Positions 1 through 11,568 of a stretch of 64,000 nt of DNA are shown in pieces. The notes beneath the pieces were generated by a model. That model had not been told where the DNA came from. It was given only the letters and a program-made list of their open reading frames with translations, and searched no databases. A program made the translations under genes and the position numbers. How positions within the stretch are numbered: the first letter of the stretch is position 1; each line of letters opens with the position of its first letter. The DNA lies in NCBI GenBank assembly GCA_019188255.1, contig JAETXT010000001.1, forward strand, positions 3,224,001 to 3,288,000. The letters run 5' to 3'. This stretch comes from Verticillium longisporum (lineage: Eukaryota > Ascomycota > Sordariomycetes > Glomerellales > Plectosphaerellaceae).

Positions 1-35
1 CCAACGCCAATGTGACGCGACTACCACTGCCCCCA

Positions 36-703
36 ATGGCAACCGCGATACCCTCCATAGCCTGCATAGGCATAATCGGCCGTGAAGTGCGTGCATCTAT
101 TCTCTCTCCCACCTGGCCCCCTTGCCACCTCTGTGCTCCCAGCTAACAGCCTTGTCCTTCGTCCAGAACAACCCCCTCCATGTCTCCATCTTCCCCTCCT
201 TCAACCCGCAGACCAATACTCTCGCCCCCCTTCGCACGCCACTCCAGTTCTCTCTTCTCCTCTCCTCGACCCTCGATGTCTTTGAACTCCGCGCTCGCCA
301 CGCTGCAGGCACTGGCACTGGCCTCTCTGGCGACTTCGGCCTCCTTCACGCCGTCGACGAGCGCCTCGCCGCGTACGGCTTCGAGACGAACACGGGCGTC
401 AAAATTGTCGTCGTAGTCGATATGCGCGGGCGGAGCGTCGACGGCAGCGTCTTTGGTGGTGATCGGAAGTCTGGCACGGGCACAGGGACGGGGTCCGCGG
501 GCGGTGGTGTCGGGTTGAGGGATGGGGAGTTGAAGGTCGTGTTCCGCGCGGTGCAGAGCGCGTACGTACGGCTCGTGCAGAACCCATTCTTCGAGCCGGA
601 CGAGGTCATGGGCAAGGGAGGAAAGAGGATCACGAGCCGCAAGTTCGACGGGGAGATACGCCGCATCGGCGAGGGTTGGACGCCGGGCGTCACAAGCTTG
701 TGA
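36..703 (+). CDS. TRAPPC2L-like (sedlin family) TRAPP complex subunit
   Basis: The predicted 195-residue protein matches the sedlin/TRAPPC2L family, small longin-fold subunits of the TRAPP tethering complexes that act in ER-Golgi and endosomal traffic. There are two exons, 36..86 and 167..703. The intron 87..166 has a GTGCGT donor, a CTAAC branch point near 143 and a CAG acceptor, and joins in phase 0. The start at 36 gives the hydrophobic first strand (IACIGIIGRE) that continues into NNPLHVS after splicing, as in the family. The C-terminal part has the family pattern YVRLVQNPFFEPD followed by SRKFDGEIRRIG. A Gly/Thr/Ser-rich insert (about residues 115-135) lengthens the protein beyond the roughly 140 residues of animal homologues. 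The neighbour AFG1-like gene converges on it and is unrelated. The family call is firm; the exact subunit (TRAPPC2L rather than TRAPPC2) is inferred from the N-terminal pattern. Confidence 0.85.
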
Positions 704-1202
704 TGCATCGGCTCGTTTCGGTGATGGAGTCCGTCTGAAGACGGTCGATCCAGGTCACACGGTTGGATTCATGGCGACGGCGTTACGGAATGCTTCATAT
801 TGGACGGTCATCGCCTGGTGGCTACCTACGGTCTAGAGTCTGGTGTTTAAAGGTTCCATGTCTAAATACATCACATGTGGAAAATGGTCAACTATTTCCT
901 CCATCTCTCCAGGTTCTTCATCGCCTCAACCCTCAGTCCCTGAAGACCAGCCGGTTCTTCAAGCTCCACAGAGGGGCCCATGGTCGCATCATTGCTCGAC
1001 CTGGCAGCCTCATTTATATTGACCTTCAGCGGCGTCGACGGCGCTCCCTTCTCCCAGTGTCTTGCGTCTGCTGGAAGCGGCCGCCACCAGTCTCCTGTCC
1101 GGGCGTGCCATTGGGCGCTACACATCTCCCACAGCCGGCTTGCTGCTCGTTTGTATGCAAACCTTTCATCCTCGCCAGTGAAGGCGCTGGTGTTGCCAAA
1201 GT
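704..1202. other. Intergenic spacer, convergent 3' ends
   Basis: About 500 bp between two convergent genes. It presumably holds both 3' UTRs. I see no gene, RNA or repeat here. Confidence 0.6.
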
Positions 1203-2885
1203 CTACCTTCTTAGCCTTCTCTTTGCATCGTTCAAGCCAAAGTCGGAATCTTGGCCCGGATCGTATTTGGAGGCCGACGAAGCCGTGTCGTAGAATGATA
1301 TGTTCGGACGGAACGGAGAGGAGCTATCTTGATACACTTCGGCAATAGTCTCGCTGTGGATAGCATCGGCGTCCACCACTGGGTTTCCGTCCGCGTCCTT
1401 GCGACCTAACGCCCTCGTATCAGGGAAGAATAGTTCATCCGGCCCTCTGGCCGCGCGGACGACGAGTTTACACTTTGCTTCATACAAAGCATCTAAGAGA
1501 GTGATAAATCGACGTGCCTCGTTCTTCTGCAGGACTGTCAAGACGGGAATATTGTCGATGATAAACGTATGGTAAGTCGAGGCCATGGTGATGTAGTCAG
1601 CTGGACCGAAGCCCACGACAACTTCCGCAAAGTCCCAGTATACCCTGCCATCGCCTTGATGGGGGAGCGAAATCGTTCGCCCGTAGACCACCAGTGATGC
1701 AGGGCCCCAGACCCCAACACTCGGTTGTGTGCATATCCCCCGCCAAGCAACCTCGCCGTCCGTCGGAAGAAAGTATTTTGCGGGCTTCCCGAATCCTGTA
1801 GTATGCTCCTGATTTTCGACCTCGCCGAGTATACCGGCGTCTTGGAGGGGGCTTGCAGCCCCAGAGTTGTCGAGGTCGCCGCGCTTAAGTACTGGTTGAG
1901 GCCCTTTTGTAAGGTCCGTAGGTTTCTCTTCACGACGTCGCCAATCAGTAGCCCCCTCCATGTGCCAAAAGTCACATCGCGCTTTGAGCACTTCCAGGAA
2001 GGCTGCGAAGTCGCTTGACTGTCCAAAGAGCTCACCCCGCCCGCGAGCCGTTTGACTGGTGAAGAAGCTCCTAACAAAACCTCCTGTTGGCGGAGGAGTA
2101 TACTCGACGCCAATGGCTTTCTGTAGTTCCTCTGGTACGCGATTCGACGACGCAACCAACACGCCACCCAGCTGGAAGAAAGCAATGAATAAATGGCTCA
2201 AAATCTTACTCGCAGCCCGGTCGGGCAGCTGAAATTCGTCGAGGAACAGAATCGGCGATTCCTCGACAAGTTTCTTGGCCAACCATAAGAGCGAATACTC
2301 CTGGTCGCCACCTTTCAGCTGTGGATGAGATCGCCTGAATCCTTCGAGTTGGGAGAAGGAATAAAGCATAAAGGTGTTGAAGTGCCATCTCTTTTTCCGA
2401 TGGGTGGGTAGACCTTCGTAGAGCATGTCAATCAAGAGACTCTTGCCCCGGCCTACTTCTCCAGCAAGAAAGAGGCCTTTTGGTGAGTCGATTTCGAGGG
2501 CAGCTTGATGATTCGTCAGGACCCTGATTAATGCCAAGTTGTTGTTTCCCTCGGGTGCTGTAAACAGACGTTTGAATAACGGATTCCTCCATATTGGGTG
2601 GCTCTTCACAGCAAGAGTCGGCTCTTCATCCTCCGGTTTTGACGTGATTTCTGTTATCTGCTTCAGGCGTTGTCGGTATTCGGCGGATGGTGTGTAGTCC
2701 TTGAGACGGCCGTAGATCTTCTGGAGGTGCTTGGCCAAGCGATGCTGCGAAGGATCTGGGGAGTAGACACCTGTGGCAACCAAGGCCTGGTACTTGATCA
2801 ATGGGTCTGTAATAGTAACCGAGGTGGATAAATGTCTCCTAGCCGCCTGAATCATGGCCCGAGAGGGTCGTATGCAAGGACTCAT
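1203..2885 (-). CDS. AFG1/LACE1-like mitochondrial AAA-type ATPase
   Basis: Single-exon gene for 560 residues. AFG1/LACE1 proteins are P-loop ATPases of the mitochondrial inner membrane and matrix, linked to turnover of respiratory-chain subunits. Visible here: an Arg/Ser-rich N-terminus (residues 1-25) that fits a mitochondrial presequence, with a second possible start at Met11; Walker A GEVGRGKS at about 142-149; Walker B ILFLDEFQ at about 212-219; and the family segments YTPSAEYRQRL before the P-loop and GVLVASSNRVPEEL after it. Many AFG1 proteins have GDVGTGKT, so the Arg and the final Ser are variant but still compatible with nucleotide binding. A low-complexity stretch rich in D/E/G occurs near residues 320-350. 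The next gene upstream is a tandem minus-strand gene more than 900 bp away. The family call is firm; the substrate is unknown. Confidence 0.88.
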   Translation of the reverse strand: MSPCIRPSRAMIQAARRHLSTSVTITDPLIKYQALVATGVYSPDPSQHRLAKHLQKIYGRLKDYTPSAEYRQRLKQITEITSKPEDEEPTLAVKSHPIWRNPLFKRLFTAPEGNNNLALIRVLTNHQAALEIDSPKGLFLAGEVGRGKSLLIDMLYEGLPTHRKKRWHFNTFMLYSFSQLEGFRRSHPQLKGGDQEYSLLWLAKKLVEESPILFLDEFQLPDRAASKILSHLFIAFFQLGGVLVASSNRVPEELQKAIGVEYTPPPTGGFVRSFFTSQTARGRGELFGQSSDFAAFLEVLKARCDFWHMEGATDWRRREEKPTDLTKGPQPVLKRGDLDNSGAASPLQDAGILGEVENQEHTTGFGKPAKYFLPTDGEVAWRGICTQPSVGVWGPASLVVYGRTISLPHQGDGRVYWDFAEVVVGFGPADYITMASTYHTFIIDNIPVLTVLQKNEARRFITLLDALYEAKCKLVVRAARGPDELFFPDTRALGRKDADGNPVVDADAIHSETIAEVYQDSSSPFRPNISFYDTASSASKYDPGQDSDFGLNDAKRRLRR

Positions 2886-3785
2886 CCTAAAACATGTCTG
2901 GGCAATGAGACCTCGGCTGGGAAAATATTTGTTCGAGTCTTATGCCGAAGCAGATGTGTATGAACCTGGCCGATGAGCTATCAGTCGTTTTATGACCTCA
3001 AGAGCGCCCAGATCCGGTGGCGAACCGCTGCGGTTCTGATGGAGCCTATGTTGGTTGAGGTTCCATGTGAACAAGAAGGCAGAGACGTATCGAGTAAGTG
3101 AGTAGCCGACTTGCGCCCGGGTCCGAAATCCGTATTTGCTGGGAGCGAACCTGTTTACTGAAGCAAGTCTAACGGTATTTAAAGATAAGACTTGAATAGC
3201 CCACAAATGGCACTAAATCAGTATGGAATTTGAAGCCATCGTCACCGTGACAGTGTGAGCTCTTGAAACCGTTTGGTGGTGTTTGGCAATCTATGGTGAC
3301 GTTCACGACTTAACGGGATTACATAAGACAGGGTCCGTCAATAGTGCGGGGCCCAGCCATGGAGCGTTACTCAACGAGGCTGTGAAATGGTCGACCGTCA
3401 CGGGCACATGTATGAACTGCAGCGATATGAGTCAATACTCCTGACGTTCTGACACAACATCGCTTGTCAATGTCAATCAATATTTTGCTGCTGTGCAACT
3501 TGAAAAGATGCGTTGGAAAAGGGGAGCATCCCAACTTCGTACCACGAGGGTCCAGTCGACGGCGTGTAGGCGTACGATTGTGCACGATCCGAGCAAAAAA
3601 ACCTTCACTATTACACTAAAGGTACCTTACCTAGGTATGCTTGCGTAGTCATATCAGGGGGCATTTAGCAGATGAAGAGGTTACGCGAGTATGCGTTCTC
3701 TAGCGAATTCAACAACCATTGATAGAATCCACCATGTCTACAAGTATTGGCTTCTTTTACATTTACCTTTTTTCTACATCTAGAT
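2886..3785. other. Intergenic spacer, AFG1-like promoter and LYS4 3' region
   Basis: About 900 bp between two minus-strand genes. It should hold the promoter of the AFG1-like gene and the 3' UTR of homoaconitase. No convincing ORF or RNA is seen. A short CTTACCTAGGTATG word lies near 3627. Confidence 0.5.
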
Positions 3786-6401
3786 CTATGAGGCAGCCTG
3801 TGCTAGCTCATTCTTAACCCATCCTACCAACCCGCCCTTCGCAATAATTGCTTGCAGATTCTCAGGGAACTCTCCAACCTTCTCCTCCCAGCGTTCGCCG
3901 CCCTCACCCTCCTGCACCTCAATCTTGCTCCGGGTAATATCCCAGGTCAGGGTCCAGCCTGTACGCCGGGTAGGGATCTTGTCTTTTCCGAAGGTAGTGC
4001 GAAGACGCTCCACTAAACGTGGCAACTCTAGACAAGGCACAGCATTGATGATGCCGATCCGGACAAAAATGTTGGCGAAGCTGCCCGCCTGAACAGGCGG
4101 GGTATGCTTCGCCAGTAGGGATGGCGCGGCTTGCTCTCTAGTTGAGCCACACCCAAAGTTGAAACCGGACACGAGGATATCGTTGGGCTTGATAATTGTC
4201 CTGAACTCCGGGTCATAGTTCTCCATGCAGACTCGTGCCATGTCTTCCGTCGTCATGTCGTCCTGATATGTGTATTTTCCGGCATAAATGTTGTCGGTGT
4301 CCAGGTTGTCAGCATCAGCAAAGATAATTTCACCGGTGATCTTCGTGGGGAAGCCTGGTAGGATCTTCGTGACTGCTTGGGCAGCACCATCGCCGACAGG
4401 AGCAGTCGTCTCGACCCTTTCGATGAAAGACTCGAGCTGTTCGAGGACATTGCCGAGCTCGTTCTCGATGGTCGCAGGTTCTCCAGTGCCGTAACCGTGC
4501 TGCACGCCCGTGTAATCCTCTGGCACCTTGTAAACGCCAGGGCCGGAAAGAACGCCGCTCAGGGTGCTCGCAGCAACAACCTCGGGGCTACTGAGGTACG
4601 CGTGCGCGACTTGATATGGTTAGTATTCTTGATGCCACAAACGAAGTTGATTGAAAAGGAGAACTCACGCCGCGAACCGAGTCGGCCCTTGAAGTTGCGA
4701 TTTGATGCAGAAACACCTGTCTCGCCATCCTCGAGCAAGCCCGTGCCCTACATTTTAATATTTAGCATAGAGTCCCCATAAGAATTCATACAGCGAAGCA
4801 GTGGCGACTTACCAGTCCGATACACGGGCCACATGAGGGCGGAAGCACCGTGGCTCCGGCCTCGACCAAGGTCTGCCAGCTGCCCTCATCCTCAGCAATA
4901 GCCTGCTCTCTGGCTGAAGCTGCTGCAATGTACAGCTTGACGCCATCTGCAATCTTGGGGATCTTCCCATCATTTGCCTTGGCAGCATTCTGAAACACCT
5001 GGGCCGCAGCCTTGAGATCCGAGCTTCGCGAGTTGGTGCAGCTCACAATGTATCCCTTGTCAACCTTGATGTTCTCTTTGGCGAGGTCATGGAGCGGTGT
5101 TGAGATTTTGACCGAGTTAGGACCAGAGATATAAGGCCAAAGAGTAGAGAGGTCCAGGTAGAGCTTCTTCGCATACTGCGCTCCGGGATCGGCTCGGAGA
5201 GGGTTGGCAAAGAGTTCGTCAACCATTTCGTGCGTGATCCGCTGTCGAGTCGTGCGTTCCTCTAGCATTGCTGCCTCCGTGGCCTTGTATCGGAGCCAAC
5301 GCTGTAGTGTCGTATCGATGGGAAACTATAAAATGACCAGTTAGCCGGCCTCATAGAGATGCAGTGTAGCTTGAGCAGGTGCAATACCATTGCGGATGTT
5401 GCGGACCACTCAGTCGACATGTTGCTGATTGTCAGCCTGTCGTCCATTGGGATGCTGGCCATGGTTTCCTCGGATCCCGTAAACTCAACGCTGTGGTTCA
5501 GCACATCCAATGGGAAGAGACCACAGAGCGCAATGATGACATCTTTTCCGCGGACACCAGGGGGCAGTGTGCCCAGCAGGTTCACCTGCACGACTGGGGG
5601 ACACTGGAACCAACTCTTGCCGGTAGCAAAGATTCCAGCCGCGTCGGTCCTGACCAAGGCCACTCCCAAGCTTCCTAGAGCTCCGTACATGTTGCTGTGG
5701 CTGTCGGATCCAACGCACAGGGTTCCGGGCCACACGAAAAGCTCTTCAACCTACGCAACCGTCAGCAAACCCAAGAGTCATTGGCATTCATCTCATGCAG
5801 CGGGGCTCACCATAATCTGGTGGCCAATGCCATGACCCGCAGGGAAAAAGTTGACTCCATGCTTCTTCGCAAATTCCTGGATCTGCTCGTACTTCTTCAC
5901 GTTGCTAGGGCTCTTGTTCTGTACGTCGTGATCAAGTGCAAAAACAAGCTGAGATGGGTCCTTGATCTTGGTGGCACCCGTGGACATGAACCTCATGGCC
6001 ACAGGCCAGGTGTTGTCATGCGTGAGGCATCTGTGAGGTTGAATTTGGACGTAGTCGCCGCTTCGAACGACCTTTCCGTCTGGAAGGTTGACAGAGTAGC
6101 GTTGAAGGATCTTCTCCGTCAGCGTTTGCGGCGCTGTGGTCTTCTCGGAGGCAAGATTCGGCAGGCTTGACCCTTGAAAGTTCGTATGAGAGGTGGACGC
6201 CGTTGTTGAGGCATAGCGCAACATGGGCTGGCTGAATTGGGAACGGCCGAGGCTTCGGCGAAGGCTCGTGTGAACGAGCGATCGAGCCCAAGGGGCAGTC
6301 ATGGCGACCTGTGTCAAAAAATCAGTGTCTGCCAGATGTGAAATCGTTCCAAGTCCAAGTTCAGGAGCCATAAAACCTACCGCTCTTGCTCTGTAAGACA
6401 T
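3786..6401 (-). CDS. LYS4: Homoaconitase, mitochondrial (lysine biosynthesis)
   Basis: Homoaconitase interconverts homocitrate, homoaconitate and homoisocitrate in the fungal alpha-aminoadipate lysine pathway; it is a 4Fe-4S enzyme of the mitochondrial matrix. I build six exons: 6401..6381, 6308..5811, 5750..5388, 5325..4813, 4747..4669 and 4609..3786, giving 765 residues, the usual length for fungal homoaconitases. Family landmarks are [28 protein letters not shown], the cluster ligands Cys390 ([10 protein letters not shown]) and Cys459/Cys462 (CGPC), [10 protein letters not shown], and the swivel-domain [10 protein letters not shown]. All junctions are phase-consistent with GT/AG ends. Exon 1 encodes only MSYRARA; its 72-bp intron has GTAGGT, CTGAT and ACAG signals. 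If that intron is false, translation may begin at Met in [11 protein letters not shown] at 6302. The residues before FPID (EWSATSAM) differ from the usual EWGALAG-like segment. Confidence 0.93.
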
Positions 6402-7231
6402 GTTACGCTCGTTTCAGCGCAAAGCGCATGCCTTAGACATCAGTGTTGACGAAGATATCGATAGAATAAAAGTGACTAAAACGCAGCAATGACCAAAGGC
6501 CGACTTGCCATTGGAGCAGTCACACTCGGGTATGCAAAACACGGGGCCGATGTCGGCACACCCCAGAACGTTTGCCTGGCCCGGCTGAACAGAAACCAAT
6601 TCAGTAATGCATGTGACGGGGTCTATGGACCGTGCCAGATGCTCTACCTGGGTAGATTAGATAAGCAGAAGATATACTGATGACTAAGAACCACAGCAGC
6701 AGGATGTGGGTCAAGGTAGTTGTCGTGGCAGACTCCCAAGACTCCCAAGACCAGAAAGTCGGCGCCAGGCAGACCCCACTTGTTCCTGCTCGTCTTGTTG
6801 ATGCAGGGTGAAGTGTTAGCGTGGGAGGAGCTGGTCCAAGCTCGGCGACTCCAGTAACCGTCAGTGTTTTTTGAACGAGACCCAATCGATCTATGCCCTT
6901 CCAAGGTTCGTCACGCTGGACATTGTCTGCCAACACCGCTCTGCATCTTTCCATCACCTTTGCTAGCTGTTCCGCATCCTGAGCCACCTCGACCGCAGCC
7001 CAGCATTGCCTGGCCCGGCCTGTTGTCATCGACCCCGACATGCTTTCCTAACTTGCGCCTGAGGATACAGCTTCGTCAGTAACAAGCAGCATCGCCATAG
7101 ACTTCGCGCTTGGGTGTGAATACCCACCTACCTACCCTACCTACCTACCTACCCAACCAAGCCTACAACCATCCGCTTCGCAATTTCGATTCACAATCTC
7201 CACCGAACATCGCGCATATTCCATCATCGCA
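6402..7231. promoter_or_regulatory. Divergent promoter region, LYS4 / NUP133
   Basis: About 830 bp between head-to-head homoaconitase and NUP133. It holds a CTAC tetranucleotide run at about 7127..7157 just upstream of the NUP133 start and a short direct repeat of GACTCCCAA at about 6730..6748. I find no exact TGACTCA general-control site and no ORF that looks coding. Confidence 0.5.
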
Positions 7232-10200
7232 ATGTTCTCTCCATCACAGCACGAAGGCGGTCCTGCCACTGCGACGAGGAGCCGTCGCAGACAGCGACCT
7301 CTGAGCTCCGACAATCTGGTCCAGGCTCCCAAGGCCAAACGCCAGCGCCTACCACTTACGGAACAGACCTTCCAAAACCCCGACGCGAACGCAGCCCCAG
7401 CTGCCCCGGAGACCTATGAAGTCAAGGCCGACAAGCCTGCGCATTTCGACGCCAGGCAGGATGGCTTCGGATTCGAGAGCAACCCATTCCCTAAGAAGGA
7501 GCTGAGCGTTCGCGCCAAGAAGCCCAAAGCTGCCGATCGCGCGACCAAAGGAGACGGAAGTGTCATTCTGGTGCGCCTCTCACAAATGACTCCAGGGTGA
7601 CTTGTGACTGTGCTGACTCTTTTCGTTTCAGACAACAAACAATGCGTACACCGTCAGCAAGCTGCCCGCTTTGCCTGACCGCATTCGAGTTGACGCGACA
7701 GGTAAGGACAGCGCAAAGACAACTTCCAGAAATAACCACGTGGCTGACGTCGAAGTAGGTCAACAACATGGCGACATCTTCTCCAGTGGCTACGCCATGA
7801 GTTTGAATCACACGCACGCCATCGTATGGCCCTATACCACTCCAACACAATCCCCCGAAACCTTCACATTCACGCTCCCTTATCCATCCAAGCATGCAAC
7901 CGAGCCGCTGCCGCTTGGATCGCTCGTGTCGCCTTCTGCATCGTCTACTGAGCCTGGATTGGTTGTGGTCATGCCTGTCAGCGGAAGGATTACATACTGG
8001 GAATCGATATCGAGCGCTGCGACCCTAGATTTCATTCGACAGCAGCGACATGGTGTCGAGGGGTCCATCCCGGGCATGTCATCGGGAGAGAGAGTCATCC
8101 AAATCACCAACGCTGAGTCCGCAGGCTTTATTCTGGCTTTTACCAGTGGCAGGCTGGCCTACATGAGCGTCCGCGACACACATGGCAGGCCCTTGGTCTC
8201 CGTCCAATTCTTGCGGACAAGCCTTGCTTCCAGCACAGGAGGCATCTTCGGCAGCATCCGCCATGCCTTCACGCAGCCGCAAGGCCGTGGCGACATCGCA
8301 GCCGTCCGCGCGGAACGACACATGCAGCCAGGCGAGCGAAATATTGTCGCAGCCACGTTGAAAGGAAGACTCCACGCTTGGAAGATTCACAGGGGAGGAA
8401 ATCATGACACTGTGGCGGAGGCCGATATCCGTGAGGATGTCATCAACGCCATCCGAGAGGTTGACCCTCTAAGCGAGGATTACCACCAAGACACGTTCGA
8501 GGTGCTCGATTTTGCCTACGTTCCAAGGGATATGGAGGAAAAGTACCAAGACCTGAGCAGGCTCAGCAACGCGTTGGCGTCGAAAGACCGCGACCTGCAG
8601 CACCTGCTTCTTCTCGTGAGTCTGACCAAGAAGAAGGAATCTCACTATTCCCTAGTCGAGGTCATCCTGTCGCCGAAGAGCGCAAGCATCGGTATGGTCC
8701 GGCCAATCTCCTCTTTCAAGACCCGCTTCGCCCCTGTCAACCCAGCTCAGGCCACCAGACCTCGTCTTTATCTCCCAAGGCCAGCTCTTGTCGCATTTTT
8801 AGTGTTCGACAAGGCCGTCGTGGTGGCATCCATTGGGTGCCCGCCTGAGTCACCAGACTCGCAGTTGCAAGAAGACAACCATATTATTCCTCCAACCTAC
8901 GAAGACGTCATCAGTTTGAGTGACAACAATCTGGCCGAGATTGTTGGCTCTGGGTACGAGGAACCACTCGCAGCCGGCAAATTACATGAGGACACAAAGA
9001 CCCACCGTCACAAGACCAAGAATCCAGCGACCGTGTTGATGGTACGCGGCACAGGCATTGTTCGTTTGACCACGACGGAAATCGACAGATTCGCCAGCGA
9101 CCAACCACCCAAGGTCAACGCCAAGAGCAAGCTCGAGCAGGCCGTCTTTTTCGGCAACAAGCAGGACACCCCCTCAACTTTGACGGTCGCCGCGGAGTCC
9201 AATTTCCTGATACTGAGATGGCCGAAGCTGCTGTAGAACTGAGCCAAGAAATCCTTGGCTCTTCTTCGCCTCATATTTCCACCGCGCCCGCGTCGCTCGA
9301 AGAGCACCTCAAGAGCCGGACGCTTGCCCTCGAGAGGCTGATGTTCCACTTGAAAGTTCTCAAAGTCAACCTGGATCGATCAACGAGGTGGAAACTCTTG
9401 GCAGCCGCGGAGAAGATGTTCGTATCATCACTTCTATGGAAACTACACGAAACGTTTACCCAGGAGCGCGCACCCAACGACAAGAAGGACATCATGGCGG
9501 AGATCGTCGAATTCATCCACAACTCTCAGAAGAAAGTACCTAATCGAAGTGCTGGGGAGGTTGACCGTGTCCGACACTGGTTCGTTCACGATATCGAGAA
9601 GATGGAGACCTTTGTGGCCTGGGGGTACGAGGTTATCAAGTACATGTACAAGGACCACATTCTCGACGACATACGAATCACCCGCCTGATCCATGAGGCT
9701 ATCCAACTCAACCTCGTATCTCTGCGTATGGCGTTACAATACCGGAAAGACAAGCTTGCCTTCTACGGGCTCCAGGAGGAGGACATGGAACATGGCATCC
9801 TACGAACTATGGATGACAGCCTCCCCGAGTTCTGGACCGGGTCACGCCACATCGCGAACAACCTGCGACGTCTCGTCGAACTGAGCCACACCTGGCTTGA
9901 TCAGTACTACCCTGCGAAGGACAAGCCGAAGCAACCGGATCCAAAGCTCATGGAACGTATCAACACTGAGATGGCACCCCTGACAGATTGTTACCTCGTC
10001 GCTCTGCTCGAGCAGTGTCGCTGGAGCGCTACCCAGCACGATTCCAAGATGATTCAATTATCGGAGCAATTCAACAAAATTTACGATGTCGATCAAAACG
10101 ACAAGATCCTGGCGCTGCTTCGTCTCGGCAAGTGGGATGAAAGCACAAGCATCGCTGAGAAACATCGATCGTGGAAGGCTCTTGCTGTATCGTTGATTGA

Positions 10201-11568
10201 GCAGATCCATGGACTACGGAAGGAAATCGACCTGACGGCCTCGGCCGCAGACATCCCCACTCTTCGATCTAAAGCGGAGCGGAAGGAGGCACAGATTGGA
10301 GTGTACTTTGACAAGTACGGCGAGGCTTTCGCCTTTCCCACGTACGACATCCTACTCGAAAGCGATAGTGTGCAATCCGTTCTCGACTTTGCCTACGACA
10401 AGCATGGGTACAAGACCAAGTTTCTCAGACAGAAGCCCGAGCTCGCGAGGATATCTTGGATCAACGACATTCAGGAGGAGAAGGACATTGACCATGCGGC
10501 GGAGACTCTGCTGGATCTAGGCCTGAGCCGAGAGCAGCAGGTGTGGAATAAGAAGATCGAGCTCAGTCTAGGCAAACTAGCCCTGATGGCAGAAGCAGAG
10601 CAGCCTTCTGAGTCCTCGCCAGGGCTATTCGGGTCGAGGCGCGTCAATAAACTCACCGTTGCCAAGGACGAGGCCAAGCAAGAAGAACAACTCGACGAAA
10701 TCGACAACGAGCTAGCCATCATCCAGATCCAGGACGACCTATATAAGCAGATCTACCCAAGCGCCAGTGTAGCCGTGGATGACTCTGCGGCCCTCGACCT
10801 TGCCATGGAGAGCCACGCGACGAACATTCCGCGAAAGCAAAAGGCTCTGAACCAGGTTTTCGAGAATGGCATGAGGCGGCTCCTTAAGCACGAAGCCCTC
10901 GACGCCATGACGCTCATTGATATGCTCACCTTGGTCGCGCTCAAGCCTGAAACAGCCAGCGAAATGCAGGATCCTTTCTACCTCGCCTTGCAGGTTGCAG
11001 ACCACGGCTTGAAGAGCGAGGAGCTCAAGATGGCCAAGCGTCTCATCTGGAGGCGATGCTACATCAGGGATGACTGGATGAAGCTCAACGACACCCAGCT
11101 CAAGGACGATGCTCAGGTCCAGGAAGCACTTGGCGAGACGGCGCTGTTCGGCGCCCTCATCACGGGCTATCATCATCGTAAGTGCCATGCCCTCGCTATC
11201 GGTAGGGTTTGTTGTTCTAATCATGTGCAGAAACTCTCGAGACGCCCTTCCACTATGTCCGTCCATCTGAGGCGCTCGGTGCCTTTGTCGACGGCCCCGA
11301 TCGTCGTTTCCACGACATGGACAAGCCATTCCGAGAGAAGCTTGTCCAGAACTCGAAGGAGGAGGACACGCTGCTTCGCAAGTACATTGACAAGGCACGT
11401 CTGGAGAAATGGGCGAGGTCCACGGCCGAGACGGCCGAGACAGAGGTTGCGGCCTACGCGGACGAGCAGACCAGGGCCGGGGCGGAGCAGACGGATGGGG
11501 ACGCAGAGTCGCTCGACGAGACACCCAGCAGTCTCCGACTGAACGGCAGCACAAACGGGATTCACTAA
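7232..11568 (+). CDS. NUP133: Nucleoporin Nup133 (apparent 1-base frameshift)
   Basis: Nup133 is a scaffold subunit of the Y-shaped (Nup107-160/Nup84) nuclear pore complex, with an N-terminal beta-propeller and a C-terminal alpha-helical stack. Exons are 7232..7570, 7632..11177 and 11231..11568; introns have GTGCGC...TTTCAG and GTAAGT...GTGCAG ends with a CTAAT branch in the second. An N-terminal basic tail (about 50 residues, RSRRRQRPLSS) precedes the propeller, which begins at NAYTVSKLPALPDRIR. The helical half begins near EMAEAAVELSQEIL and ends with FHDMDKPFREKL and an acidic/Ala-rich tail. The frame breaks at a C5 run (9169..9173): one more C joins the two halves as PLNFDGRRGVQFPDTE, the expected linker, and makes the total 1407 codons plus stop. 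No GT-AG intron can explain the break. The identity is well supported; the break is probably a consensus error. Confidence 0.88.

Noticed and set aside
9100..9240. An intron joining the two NUP133 frames
   Set aside because: No GT...AG pair of realistic length fits between the last good codon of the first frame and the first of the second; a single added C gives the expected linker directly.
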